A stretch of DNA of 49,152 bases from Gammaproteobacteria bacterium. Its GTDB lineage: Bacteria > Pseudomonadota > Gammaproteobacteria > Thiomicrospirales > Thiomicrospiraceae. The position numbers and the translations under genes were made by a program. The stretch is from positions 1 through 49,152 of the forward strand of contig JACXUY010000007.1 in NCBI GenBank assembly GCA_014763665.1, read 5' to 3'. The notes beneath the pieces were generated by a model. That model worked only from the letters and a program-made list of their open reading frames with translations, had not been told where the DNA came from and made no database searches. Positions 1 to 7,814 of this stretch are shown here, in pieces. Each line of letters starts with the position of its first letter. Position 1 is the first letter of the stretch.

Positions 1-1022
1 ATGTAATCAATGACCTCGCTAAAGTTTGGCATGTCGTTACTCAGTTGATCCAATGCCTGCATCGCCAAAGGCAATTGTGGCGTTAGCTTAACCATGGTTC
101 CCAAACCCTCTGACTTTTTCAGCACATCAAGCAAATCATCCGTGCGACCGTCTCTACTGGCAAAGCAGTCAAGGTTTTTAAGCTTTTGCTCAAAGGCAGC
201 TACATCACACACAGGATAAGCTTTTTCGTGACGATAAAAGGCGTCCGTATCAGAATACAATGGCTTAGGTGGAGTTTTTTCTGTTACCTCTTCATCAGCA
301 GACCCCACACGCGCCCCCCTCATTTTGGCTCTTCTGCCTTCAAGATATTCCAATTTGCTTTTCATCCATGCCGGTATAGGCTGAACATCCCTGTCGGCAT
401 CAGGTTTACTACCAGCACTTTTATTCTTTCTATGTCTCTCTATGATTGCCCTGCGTCTTTCCTCAATTTCACGATGGCGCTTCTGCTCTTCGCGTCTTTG
501 TTTGCTGGCTTCAAAAATATCACGAAATAACTCATGCTCTTGCGCCAATTCCAGCAAGAAATCCATTTCCGTGAAAGGGATAATGCGTACTAATTCACCC
601 GTCATCTCGCTAGCGATACCGATTAGATTATCTTGATCATCTTTCTCTATTACAGTCATCGGCTCAATATCCGTGGCGTCTAACAAATATTTTCTAGCTT
701 GCCAACAGAGTGAACTAAGTGAGATTGCAGCGCTAAAGAGTTTCGAATCCCATTGAGAAAAATTCTGATAATAATCGCTTAAGCGAGTCTCAAAACGAAC
801 AAAATCATGATCGACTTCCATCTCCAAAATGTAACGGCTATGTTCATCAGGGTACTGGTCGTCAGCTCGATAAAAGTTCAACCATTTTCCAAGCTTCCAT
901 TCATGCGTCTGATCAAATTGAACACTGCCATCATGACGCTTGCGATGATAAACCAAAAATTGATGATCTTTTTCAGGCGAAAAAAGTTGTAGTACCACCA
1001 TGTCGTAATTTTTAAGTTCCAT
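1..1022 (-). CDS. Unknown protein of the accessory island, C-terminus cut by the window edge
   Basis: The reading frame is open from an ATG at 1022 to the window edge, at least 340 codons, beginning MELKNYDMVVLQLF. I do not recognise the family. Residues about 1-120 look globular. Residues about 170-200 are a highly charged helix rich in Arg, Glu and Lys (RREEQKRHREIEERRR), probably a coiled coil, and a low-complexity linker follows. No ATPase, nuclease or helix-turn-helix motif is visible. A Shine-Dalgarno-like TGGAGTG stands just before the start. It lies downstream of, and on the same strand as, the methylase/specificity-like gene and shares an operator motif with it. This suggests one defence-type system, but that is inference. 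Confidence 0.6.
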   Translation of the reverse strand, partial: MELKNYDMVVLQLFSPEKDHQFLVYHRKRHDGSVQFDQTHEWKLGKWLNFYRADDQYPDEHSRYILEMEVDHDFVRFETRLSDYYQNFSQWDSKLFSAAISLSSLCWQARKYLLDATDIEPMTVIEKDDQDNLIGIASEMTGELVRIIPFTEMDFLLELAQEHELFRDIFEASKQRREEQKRHREIEERRRAIIERHRKNKSAGSKPDADRDVQPIPAWMKSKLEYLEGRRAKMRGARVGSADEEVTEKTPPKPLYSDTDAFYRHEKAYPVCDVAAFEQKLKNLDCFASRDGRTDDLLDVLKKSEGLGTMVKLTPQLPLAMQALDQLSNDMPNFSEVIDY

Positions 1023-1033
1023 TATTGCACTCC

Positions 1034-1072
1034 ATTATAATATTATTTATATATTGCTGTATTGCATACTAT
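1034..1072 (-). promoter_or_regulatory. Promoter with operator half shared with the upstream gene
   Basis: On the minus strand there is a perfect -10 TATAAT (1039-1034), a 17-bp spacer and a weak -35 ATACAG. The -35 is overlapped by ATAGTATGCAATAC (1072-1059). The same 14-mer is found in the palindrome at 2941-2957 before the neighbouring gene. The predicted transcription start falls only a few bases before the ATG at 1022. Confidence 0.5.
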
Positions 1073-1113
1073 ATTAAAACCAGCAACCAAGAACTTATCT
1101 TGGCAATGAAGAG

Positions 1114-2883
1114 CTATGCCTTCCCTTCTTGATACTCGGCTAAACGGCTAACAAAAGCCAATCCATCTGACAACAGGCCTTCAATACCCTCTTGCAGCTG
1201 ACTAGCCGCCGCGTTTAACTGTTGAACAATTTTCATGTTTTCCGCATGGCGACGTTCTATATCGACCAACTCGGCTTCGCTCGGTAGTAAAATTGGAATG
1301 AGCTTGGCGTCTTCCATGCGCAACAGCGGCAAGTTAGTACCTGTATTCTTTTGCTGAATATACTGTTGTACGATGGGCAGTCTCAGATAATGATACAAAT
1401 AGATTGGACTGATACCGCTATTTGGACGACAACGCATCACCAGTACTTGCATGCCGGGAATACAGTTGTCATCGATTTCATCTGGCATGAGCATCACCTT
1501 ACCAATCGAACTTTTAGCCGTCAATAAAACATCTCTTGGCCTTAATCCATAACGTTTTTTCAATCGGGCCGCATCTGCCTCGCTAAAATGCTGAGACTTG
1601 TTCAATTTCATTAACTGACCGTACTGATCAAAGTCACCCGATGCCACATCGAATAACTCAATCGTGCCACTTTCACTCATTTCCTTTTTCGAGCTAAATG
1701 AACGAGTGGGTAAAAAATCCACTAACTGTGAAAGACGATGCCCTCTTCCACTTTGCATCACATGACGTTCCCAAGCTTCTAGCCCTTCGGGTTTAATATG
1801 ATCCGTTGCTAACAGCATCAAGTCGGTTTCGTCTTGGTTGAATAAAGCATCGACACCCATGGCTTTGAATCGATCGCCTTCATTAGACAGAATATCAACT
1901 AGGATACCTCGGGATGAATCACTATTCTCTAAGAACCGTTCATCACTGTAATTCGCCAAGAGTACACCAGAGCTATCTTTTGCTTGCTTATCGATATAAA
2001 TCAATTGAAGCTCGACATTACTGGTAGTTAATGCGCCTTTAGGTAATGCAACTAGCACACTGAGCGGTGTGATGCGTTTGCCCTGTTCGTAACGTATAAA
2101 GGCAGCTAAACGCTCGCTGGCCAGATTGTTTTTCTTACCGATAAAGAAGCTTTTAGGGTGATAAGAAACAATAACGGGATATTTAGTAAGCAGGGTTTGA
2201 TAAATACTGGGCGAATCTAAGGGTCCATTGTTACCAAAATAAGGACACAACACTAAAGCATCTTTACTAGGTAATTGTGTCAACTCATCATTCCCTACCG
2301 ACAGCGCCTTTGGATGAAAGTTAGGCCATAGCTTATTGAGCCAATTGTAAAGCCATGTCAGGGTTAAATCTCGGTAAGCATAAGTCACTTCTACCTTGCG
2401 TTGACACAGCTTAATAGCGGCGAAAATACCGGCATCGGCATAAACAACGCAGCTATGTACATAAGGCAACACTCCATCATCCTTTTCCGAAACATTGAGA
2501 TCTTGGCGAAACATCAAAAAATCATTCATCAAACCGCTTAACCCTAATGAAGTCACTGGGTAATGACGGGATTTGAAGTAATGAAAAAGATTGGCCACCA
2601 ATGCTGGCTCCGAATCTTGCGTTTTGGACGTGAAAATCAAGCGCTCTAACGCTGTAATGTCTGAATGCTCTATACTGGGCAATGAAACCGAATAGTCAGT
2701 CTGTTCATTAAAAACATCAGCCACTGACTGCAAATATTTCAGAGCATCAGCACCCAAAGCAACCTGATGTTGAGATTTAGTCAACATGGCAATATTCCAA
2801 AGCAAAAACAGCTCAGTCGGCTTGATTTTACCTGCTTCTTCAAACACCTTTGCAAAAGTGAGTTTGTTTTCTAGATTCGACAT
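1114..2883 (-). CDS. Degenerate N6-methylase-like protein with a C-terminal HsdS-like specificity half
   Basis: 589 residues. Residues about 380-589 resemble one half of a type I restriction specificity subunit. They contain a target-recognition-like segment, LRPRDVLLTAKSSIGKV (447-463), YLYHYLRLP, and GTNLPLLRMEDAKLIPILLP (515-534) followed by the long helix typical of HsdS. Residues about 140-330 resemble an HsdM fold: VVYADAGIF near 147 in place of motif I, and VALPKGALTTSN (278-289) like the IALPKGxL strand of HsdM. The catalytic NPPF/NPPY motif is absent; the equivalent place reads LCPYFGNNG (212-220). The protein is therefore probably a DNA-recognition or catalytically dead methylase module. 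CAGGAG precedes the ATG. The next gene downstream is unknown and probably belongs to the same system. Confidence 0.55.
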   Translation of the reverse strand: MSNLENKLTFAKVFEEAGKIKPTELFLLWNIAMLTKSQHQVALGADALKYLQSVADVFNEQTDYSVSLPSIEHSDITALERLIFTSKTQDSEPALVANLFHYFKSRHYPVTSLGLSGLMNDFLMFRQDLNVSEKDDGVLPYVHSCVVYADAGIFAAIKLCQRKVEVTYAYRDLTLTWLYNWLNKLWPNFHPKALSVGNDELTQLPSKDALVLCPYFGNNGPLDSPSIYQTLLTKYPVIVSYHPKSFFIGKKNNLASERLAAFIRYEQGKRITPLSVLVALPKGALTTSNVELQLIYIDKQAKDSSGVLLANYSDERFLENSDSSRGILVDILSNEGDRFKAMGVDALFNQDETDLMLLATDHIKPEGLEAWERHVMQSGRGHRLSQLVDFLPTRSFSSKKEMSESGTIELFDVASGDFDQYGQLMKLNKSQHFSEADAARLKKRYGLRPRDVLLTAKSSIGKVMLMPDEIDDNCIPGMQVLVMRCRPNSGISPIYLYHYLRLPIVQQYIQQKNTGTNLPLLRMEDAKLIPILLPSEAELVDIERRHAENMKIVQQLNAAASQLQEGIEGLLSDGLAFVSRLAEYQEGKA

Positions 2884-2912
2884 ACGATAGCACTCCTGTT
2901 TACCTAGGAGCT

Positions 2913-2957
2913 ATATTACGACTTAGTCAGCATCAATTCAATAGTATGCAATACTAT
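2913..2957 (-). promoter_or_regulatory. Promoter with perfect palindromic operator
   Basis: The minus strand reads -35 TTGAAT (2941-2936), a 17-bp spacer and -10 TAATAT (2918-2913). A perfect inverted repeat, ATAGTAT-N3-ATACTAT (2941-2957), abuts the -35 on its upstream side. The core recurs before the downstream gene at 1059-1072, so one regulator probably acts on both. Confidence 0.55.
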
Positions 2958-3092
2958 ATTTTAGTTTATTTCGGTTTCAGCACTCATTCAGATAGTTGAT
3001 TGAAGGCTCACTACTTCCCCTACCCTGCCTATCCACAAGGTTACCAACAGAATTTGTGGAGAAGTCGTCATTAACTTAGCCGACTTGTCATG

Positions 3093-3500
3093 CTACTTAA
3101 CCATTATCCAGTTCTCAACACGCAGGCCATCAACTCGCTCAAACTCTCGCTCATTATTCGTGACCACAATCAATCCTTCTGAGCGCGCATGAGCAGCAAT
3201 ATGAATATCATTAACACCAATCGGAGTTCCTTTCTTATCTAATGCGGCGCGAATATCACCATAATGTGAAGCTGCAGCATCAGAATATGGCAGTACCTCT
3301 AAGCGGCTACAAAAGTCTTCAACTGCTTTAATGTTTTTAGCAATGTGTTGGCTTTTTTCAGCACCATGCAATAACTCCGCCAAGGTAATTGATGAAATCG
3401 CCATGCGATTTGCTGATTCGTTGAATTTACCAAGTACTTCTACCGGCCTGCGCTTAATAACGTGAATGCACATATTAGTATCGAGCAAAAATTTAAGCAT
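3093..3500 (-). CDS. vapC: VapC toxin, PIN-domain ribonuclease (pair 1)
   Basis: 135 residues, full length for VapC. PIN-domain acidic residues are visible: LLDTN at the N-terminus, AELLHGAE near residue 43, NDIHIAAHA near 98, and the C-terminal VVTNNEREF signature. VapC toxins are Mg-dependent RNases, usually cutting tRNA, held inactive by VapB. The ATG at 3500 lies inside the end of vapB (8-nt overlap), the usual translational coupling. An in-frame TTG one codon earlier is less likely. It is clearly paralogous to the VapC at 6107-6505. Confidence 0.9.
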   Translation of the reverse strand: MLKFLLDTNMCIHVIKRRPVEVLGKFNESANRMAISSITLAELLHGAEKSQHIAKNIKAVEDFCSRLEVLPYSDAAASHYGDIRAALDKKGTPIGVNDIHIAAHARSEGLIVVTNNEREFERVDGLRVENWIMVK

Positions 3501-3735
3501 CAAATGACTCTCTTACTGCTTCTAACTGTGTTGCTCGCTCTAGCATAAAATCTTCTGACACCTCGTTTTCTACAGATAGAAAGAAGCTATCCCATACATG
3601 ATCAATGGGAGATATAACACGATCATGCCCTAGGCTACGTATCAGCACTTTTTTTGTCGTACTGGGATAGCGAACGGATAAAGGCAATCTAACCGCCTGT
3701 GTTTTATTATTTTCGAAAACAGTCGAAGTAACCAT
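3493..3735 (-). CDS. vapB: VapB antitoxin, AbrB/SpoVT-like DNA-binding (pair 1)
   Basis: 80 residues. The N-terminal TSTVFENNKTQAVRLP is the swapped-hairpin AbrB-like DNA-binding motif of VapB antitoxins. The acidic C-terminal part (SEDFMLERATQ) would wrap the toxin. AGAGG stands 8 nt before the ATG. It overlaps vapC and is probably autoregulated through the palindrome at 3767-3787. It is a homologue of the antitoxin at 5877-6110. Confidence 0.88.
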   Translation of the reverse strand: MVTSTVFENNKTQAVRLPLSVRYPSTTKKVLIRSLGHDRVISPIDHVWDSFFLSVENEVSEDFMLERATQLEAVRESFDA

Positions 3736-3766
3736 TTAAATAACCTCTTTTTGTTTCATCGTACAA

Positions 3767-3787
3767 CTATATATATTAAGTATATAG
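3767..3787 (-). promoter_or_regulatory. Probable VapB operator
   Basis: A perfect inverted repeat, CTATATA-N7-TATATAG, lies about 35 nt upstream of vapB. On the minus strand it sits between a possible -35 TTGTGC and a -10 TATATA. This is the expected place for the autoregulatory VapBC site. Confidence 0.5.
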
Positions 3788-3796
3788 TAGCACAAA

Positions 3797-5062
3797 CTAA
3801 CGCACCACTGGCAACTCATCCCATCGTGTCGTGTAACGTGGTGATACCTTATCCCGTTTCATTGCCCAAGGTTTACTGATCCCTTCACATCCAAAGAACA
3901 CTTGTCCTTTATGTTGTTTGTTGAGCTGATCGACCAAACTCATTAAGCCTTTACGCTTGGACTCATCTTTTGGCTGTTCATCGAACAAACTCAACTGAAA
4001 GGTTCCTGGTGCGTAAAAGTTTGATAGCATCACCCCGGCTTTAGCATAACGAAACTGAGGTTTATAAATACGCTGAATCAGCTCATTGGCTTGGTGTAGA
4101 AAGACAGCTGTGTCGTCACTAGGATAGCTGAGTTGGCTACTGGCTTGATTACTGTAGTAAGGTTCTTTATCGGCAAAAGGACTGGTACGACAAAACACCG
4201 TAATGGATTGTGCGCTCATCGCTTCGCTTCTGAGTTTTTCACAGGCTCTGGCGGTATAAGTGGCAACCGCTTGCGCTAGGTGGTCTAATTGTGTAATGCG
4301 ATCACCAAATGAGCGAGAGCAGACAATTTGTTGTTTGGTGGCAGGTGTTTCATCTAGCCCAAAACAAGCTTGTCCTTTTAACTCTCGTTGCGTGCGTTCT
4401 AGCACCACTGAAAACTGTTTACGCAGGCTTCCCGTATCATGCTGGATAAAATCCCACACGGTTTGAATACCCATATCGGTTAATTGACGCGATAAGCGAC
4501 GACCCACACCCCATACTTCACCTACTTCGGTAATACGCATGAGCTTTTCAATGCGAGCTTTGTCGGTTAATACAACCACACCGCCGGTTTTCGGATACTG
4601 CTTGGCCGCATGATTGGCTAACTTAGCCAAAGTCTTGGTGGCACCAATCCCAACGCCAACGCTGATACCTGTGTGTTTAAATACCGTCGATTGAATAAGC
4701 TTACCCATCTGCGATAACGCATGATCATCACTAAAACCACGTAAATCGGCAAAAGCCTCATCTATGGAGTAAATCTCAATCGCTGGCACAACCGATTCAA
4801 TGGTTTCCATGACCCGACGGCTAATGTCGGCATACAATTCATAGTTACTGGAAAAGACCATCACGCCATTACGATCAATACGCTCTTTAGCCTGAAAGTA
4901 AGGCTCACCCATCTTAAAGCCTAATGCTTTGGCTTCTTTACTGCGTGCGACTATGCAACCATCATTATTACTCAGCACAACAACGGGAGTATGAGCTAGA
5001 TCAGGACGAAACAACTTCTCACAAGAAGCGTAGAAGTTATTGCAATCGATGAGTGCAAACAC
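3797..5062 (-). CDS. umuC: DNA polymerase V catalytic subunit UmuC
   Basis: 421 residues, the normal UmuC length. It is a Y-family translesion polymerase. It begins VFALIDCNNFYASCEKLF after a GTG start that overlaps the umuD stop (TAGTG). The catalytic acidic motif YSIDEAF is at about residues 98-104, with a helix-hairpin-helix region (ITEVGEVWGVGRRLSRQL) and a little-finger domain with QLSLFDEQ, resembling the beta-clamp-binding motif. UmuC pairs with two cleaved UmuD' for SOS mutagenesis. It is co-transcribed with umuD and lies between two VapBC pairs. Confidence 0.96.
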   Translation of the reverse strand: MFALIDCNNFYASCEKLFRPDLAHTPVVVLSNNDGCIVARSKEAKALGFKMGEPYFQAKERIDRNGVMVFSSNYELYADISRRVMETIESVVPAIEIYSIDEAFADLRGFSDDHALSQMGKLIQSTVFKHTGISVGVGIGATKTLAKLANHAAKQYPKTGGVVVLTDKARIEKLMRITEVGEVWGVGRRLSRQLTDMGIQTVWDFIQHDTGSLRKQFSVVLERTQRELKGQACFGLDETPATKQQIVCSRSFGDRITQLDHLAQAVATYTARACEKLRSEAMSAQSITVFCRTSPFADKEPYYSNQASSQLSYPSDDTAVFLHQANELIQRIYKPQFRYAKAGVMLSNFYAPGTFQLSLFDEQPKDESKRKGLMSLVDQLNKQHKGQVFFGCEGISKPWAMKRDKVSPRYTTRWDELPVVR

Positions 5063-5493
5063 TAGCTTGTCCGCTTAAACGAATGCAAGGTATGCACCAC
5101 CACACCCTGAATCAATAGCTCACTTTCATTAGGAACCTGAATAACTGGATAATCTGGATTCATCGGTGCTAATCTCACCCCTTTATCATCTACCTCTAAA
5201 CGCTTCACCGTCAGTTCACCATAGTAGCCAGCGATGACAATATCACCAGACTTAGGCTCAATCGAACGATCGACAATGAGCATATCGCCATCTTGTATGC
5301 CAGCGCCAATCATTGAATCTCCCGAAACCCGCACAAAGTAAGTGGCTGCAGGATGACGAATACACAGCTCATTCAAATCCAAACTCTGCTCAATGTAATC
5401 TGCTGCTGGTGACGGAAAGCCTGCAGGCACTAACGCCTCAACATAAGCACAAGGCATATAACTCATGGGTGAAGCAACGGAAAAATGAAGCAT
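5062..5493 (-). CDS. umuD: UmuD, self-cleaving accessory subunit of DNA polymerase V
   Basis: 143 residues from the ATG at 5493, which has a TGGAG ribosome site upstream. With this start the key residues fall exactly at the E. coli numbers: cleavage site Ala24-Gly25 (VPAGFP), nucleophile Ser60 (SGDSM) and Lys97 (ELTVKRL). This settles the start against a longer in-frame reading from 5586. It is a peptidase S24 fold without a DNA-binding domain. RecA-stimulated self-cleavage yields UmuD' for polymerase V. It overlaps umuC. Confidence 0.95.
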   Translation of the reverse strand: MLHFSVASPMSYMPCAYVEALVPAGFPSPAADYIEQSLDLNELCIRHPAATYFVRVSGDSMIGAGIQDGDMLIVDRSIEPKSGDIVIAGYYGELTVKRLEVDDKGVRLAPMNPDYPVIQVPNESELLIQGVVVHTLHSFKRTS

Positions 5494-5521
5494 GACAAAC
5501 TCCAGATGGTGTGGAGTTGCA

Positions 5522-5550
5522 ATTATAGAACGATTGTTCTTGTTAGACAA
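5522..5550 (-). promoter_or_regulatory. umuDC promoter with GAAC-N4-GTTC palindrome
   Basis: The minus strand reads -35 TTGTCT (5550-5545), an exact 17-bp spacer and -10 TATAAT (5527-5522). The perfect palindrome AGAAC-AATC-GTTCT (5540-5527; core 5528-5539) fills the 3' half of the spacer and touches the -10. It resembles the LexA/DinR box of Gram-positive bacteria rather than the CTGT-N8-ACAG box usual in enterobacteria. That it is a LexA site is inferred. Confidence 0.65.
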
Positions 5551-5837
5551 TTGATCAAATAAAGATATACATAAACACTCTGGCACTAACGAATCTTCAA
5601 TGGAGCACTAGCGGGACACTGCGTGAAAACACGAAAGACGAAAAAGACAACAAAAACACAAAATACATAACAACATGATAAATAAGCATTAATAGTGTTG
5701 TTTCAGCCACATCCCCACTATTCCCCCATTACAGCCAGAAACAAAAACTTAACGTATTTAAGTCATTTAATTATATGATTTAGTTAAATAAGTTGAGCTG
5801 AACAACAAAGATTGCACCTTGTTTAAATGAATGCTGA
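5551..5837. other. Intergenic stretch between umuD and the second vapB
   Basis: AT-rich DNA between divergent genes. I see no open frame with a ribosome site, no RNA gene and no strong terminator. The only structure is the pair of divergent promoters at its two ends. Confidence 0.5.
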
Positions 5838-5857
5838 CATATACATAAAACATATAC
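5838..5857 (+). promoter_or_regulatory. Direct repeat upstream of the second vapB, possible operator
   Basis: CATATAC occurs twice with a 6-bp spacer (5838-5844 and 5851-5857), just before the AAGGAG ribosome site of vapB. Position and AT-rich content suggest the autoregulatory site of this VapBC pair. Confidence 0.35.
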
Positions 5858-5876
5858 CTATTAAAGGAGCGTGATG

Positions 5877-6110
5877 ATGTTAGTGCAAGCTACTGTTTTC
5901 AAAAATAACCAATCACAGGCCATTCGCCTACCCAAGCTGGTGGCTTTAGATGAACACATTAAACAAGTCACCGTCATTGCTTTAGGTAAAACCCGTATCA
6001 TTACCCCTACTGATCACACATGGGATGATTGGTTTGATCAGAACAATACCACCAATGACTTCATGAATGAACGGTCACAAGAAGCCGATCAGGTTCGTGA
6101 ATCATTATGA
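5877..6110 (+). CDS. vapB: VapB antitoxin, AbrB-like (pair 2)
   Basis: 77 residues from the ATG at 5877, placed 7 nt after AAGGAG. GTG (5871) and ATG (5874) also lie in frame but are too near that site. The N-terminal QATVFKNNQSQAIRLP is the AbrB-like DNA-binding motif, and the acidic C-terminus should bind toxin. It overlaps vapC by ATGA. It matches the antitoxin at 3493-3735 along its length, so the two pairs are paralogous. Confidence 0.87.
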   Translation: MLVQATVFKNNQSQAIRLPKLVALDEHIKQVTVIALGKTRIITPTDHTWDDWFDQNNTTNDFMNERSQEADQVRESL

Positions 6111-6505
6111 TTAAGTATCTGCTCGATACGAACATCCTGATTTACACCATTAAAAATCGACCATCATCGGTGCGCGATAAATTCAACCAACACGTCGGTC
6201 AAATGGCTATTTCGACCATTACGATTGGAGAATTGGTTTATGGTGCTGAGCGCTCGTCTCATCCGCAGAAAAACCTGCTGGACATTGAAGGATTAATTGC
6301 ACGTTTAGAGGTCTTAGATTTTGACCAAACGGCTGCCGAACATTTCGGAGATATTAGAGCACATCTTTACCGTCAAGGCACGCCGATTGATCCTTACGAC
6401 ATGATGCTCGCCGGTCATGCTCGTGCGCATGGTCTTATCATGGTAACGAATAACATGAAAGAGTTTGATCGTGTGGAAGGACTGCGCTGTGAGAATTGGG
6501 TATAA
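6107..6505 (+). CDS. vapC: VapC toxin, PIN-domain ribonuclease (pair 2)
   Basis: 132 residues. PIN acidic positions are present: LLDTN, GELVYGAE, and DPYDMMLAGHA, followed by VTNNMKEFDRVEGL. The start overlaps the vapB stop as ATGA. Roughly half its residues match the VapC at 3093-3500, in the opposite orientation across umuDC. The toxin is expected to be an RNase neutralised by the upstream VapB. Confidence 0.9.
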   Translation: MIKYLLDTNILIYTIKNRPSSVRDKFNQHVGQMAISTITIGELVYGAERSSHPQKNLLDIEGLIARLEVLDFDQTAAEHFGDIRAHLYRQGTPIDPYDMMLAGHARAHGLIMVTNNMKEFDRVEGLRCENWV

Positions 6506-6508
6506 ATT

Positions 6509-6991
6509 ATGCCATCTGCCGTCAGTCACGAAACCCTCGTTCGTCAGTTGCAAGTGCTGCAATTTATCCCAAGATCACCCGCACAAATTACGGTTGCCGA
6601 CCTAAGGTGCTCATTAAGTGAATTGGGTTTCAGTGCACTAGTCGTACAGTTCAGCGGACTTGAACGATATTGCAACCGTGATGCCAAAGCACACTTGCCA
6701 ATGATGAGCCTTCGCGAGGCGATCACCTTGCATTTAGTTAGCAAGCCATTTATCGCATGTTTTGCCACCAAATATGTTAGAGGACTTATCTCCTCTGTTT
6801 ATTCAGGCTGAACAAACGTTCACGCATCTTGGCACAAAAAATCAGGTTGCACACTGGTTAGCTTGTATTGCCGTGGTATCGCCAACTTAACCGATGCTCG
6901 AGGAGCCAAAATACTTGTAAAGGCACCAGAAAAACTAAAAACCGCCATAAAAAATGAAATTAAGCTGATGTACCAGCACTATCAAAATTAA
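6509..6991 (+). pseudogene. Remnant of a WYL-domain transcriptional regulator
   Basis: Three pieces of a WYL regulator appear in order but in different frames. The N-terminal helix-turn-helix start (SHETLVRQLQVLQFIPRSP) leads to LPMMSLREAITLHLV in frame from 6509. LPPNMLEDLSPLFIQAEQ follows in another frame (from about 6762) and stops at TAA. The C-terminal WCX-like tail APEKLKTAIKNEIKLMYQH then resumes the first frame and ends at TAA 6989-6991. Intact relatives are about 300-340 residues; this stretch holds only about 160 codons, so most of the WYL domain is deleted. It starts 3 nt after vapC. WYL regulators are common in phage-defence islands, which fits the neighbourhood. Confidence 0.7.
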
Positions 6992-7019
6992 GAACATGAT
7001 TAATGAATCAATAAAAACC

Positions 7020-7814
7020 CTAAACCGCCTTTAAGGCCTCAACCCTAAACTCTCCTGCCCACAATTGACTGATGATCACTTGCACCAGTTCAACCGAACC
7101 AGTGGTGTAAAAACGAATATCGCCCACAGCTTCACCTTGTGCTAGTCCATCGTGTTCAGCTAATTTACGTTGCAGTTGTCGCGCAATGGCAGCGGAAGGA
7201 TCAATGATTGTTACCGCTTCGCCCGCCACCGCACGAATCGCATCACTTAAAAACGGGTAATGGGTACAGCCTAACACCAGCGTATCCGCACCCTGCGCTA
7301 ATAAGGGCTGAACTCGTTGAGTGACCAATTCAGCGACAGCTTCACCCTGCAACTGACCCAACTCAACCAATTCGACAAAACCCTTGCAAGGTTGCAACAA
7401 TACCTGAATATCTTTGCCATGCTCGGCGATTAACCGATTGACATTAGCACTACACAAGGTCTGCGTCGTTGCCAACACACCAACGACACCACTTTTAGTT
7501 TGCAATCGCGCTGGTTTAATGGCGGGTTCCATAGCAATAATCGGTACAGGACACCAATGCCTTAACCCATCGACCGCCACACTGGTTGCCGTATTACAGG
7601 CGACGACAATCGCTTTAACCGAATGCGTTAAAAAGAAGCGAGTGATCTGTTCGCAACGCTGTTGAATGTACTCACACGACTTATCGCCATAAGGCGCAAA
7701 GCCAGAATCGGCAACATACAGCAAGGATTCTTGCGGCAGTAATCGGTGAATTTCTTTCAGTACCGATAAGCCCCCCACACCCGAATCAAACACACCAATG
7801 GGCGCATTAACCAT
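7020..7814 (-). CDS. murI: Glutamate racemase
   Basis: 264 residues from the ATG at 7814. Makes D-glutamate for peptidoglycan in the cytoplasm. The start signature IGVFDSGVGGLSVLKE is intact. The two catalytic cysteines are visible as Cys73 (VVACNTATS) and in LGCTHYP. The start lies inside the last codons of dusA (8-nt overlap), with GAGG 9 nt upstream. A start five codons earlier is possible but has no better ribosome site. Confidence 0.96.
   Translation of the reverse strand: MVNAPIGVFDSGVGGLSVLKEIHRLLPQESLLYVADSGFAPYGDKSCEYIQQRCEQITRFFLTHSVKAIVVACNTATSVAVDGLRHWCPVPIIAMEPAIKPARLQTKSGVVGVLATTQTLCSANVNRLIAEHGKDIQVLLQPCKGFVELVELGQLQGEAVAELVTQRVQPLLAQGADTLVLGCTHYPFLSDAIRAVAGEAVTIIDPSAAIARQLQRKLAEHDGLAQGEAVGDIRFYTTGSVELVQVIISQLWAGEFRVEALKAV

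Noticed and set aside
186-992. Three plus-strand frames at the window start
   Set aside because: They oppose a longer minus-strand frame that is open from 1022 to the edge with a plausible start, and they resemble no protein.
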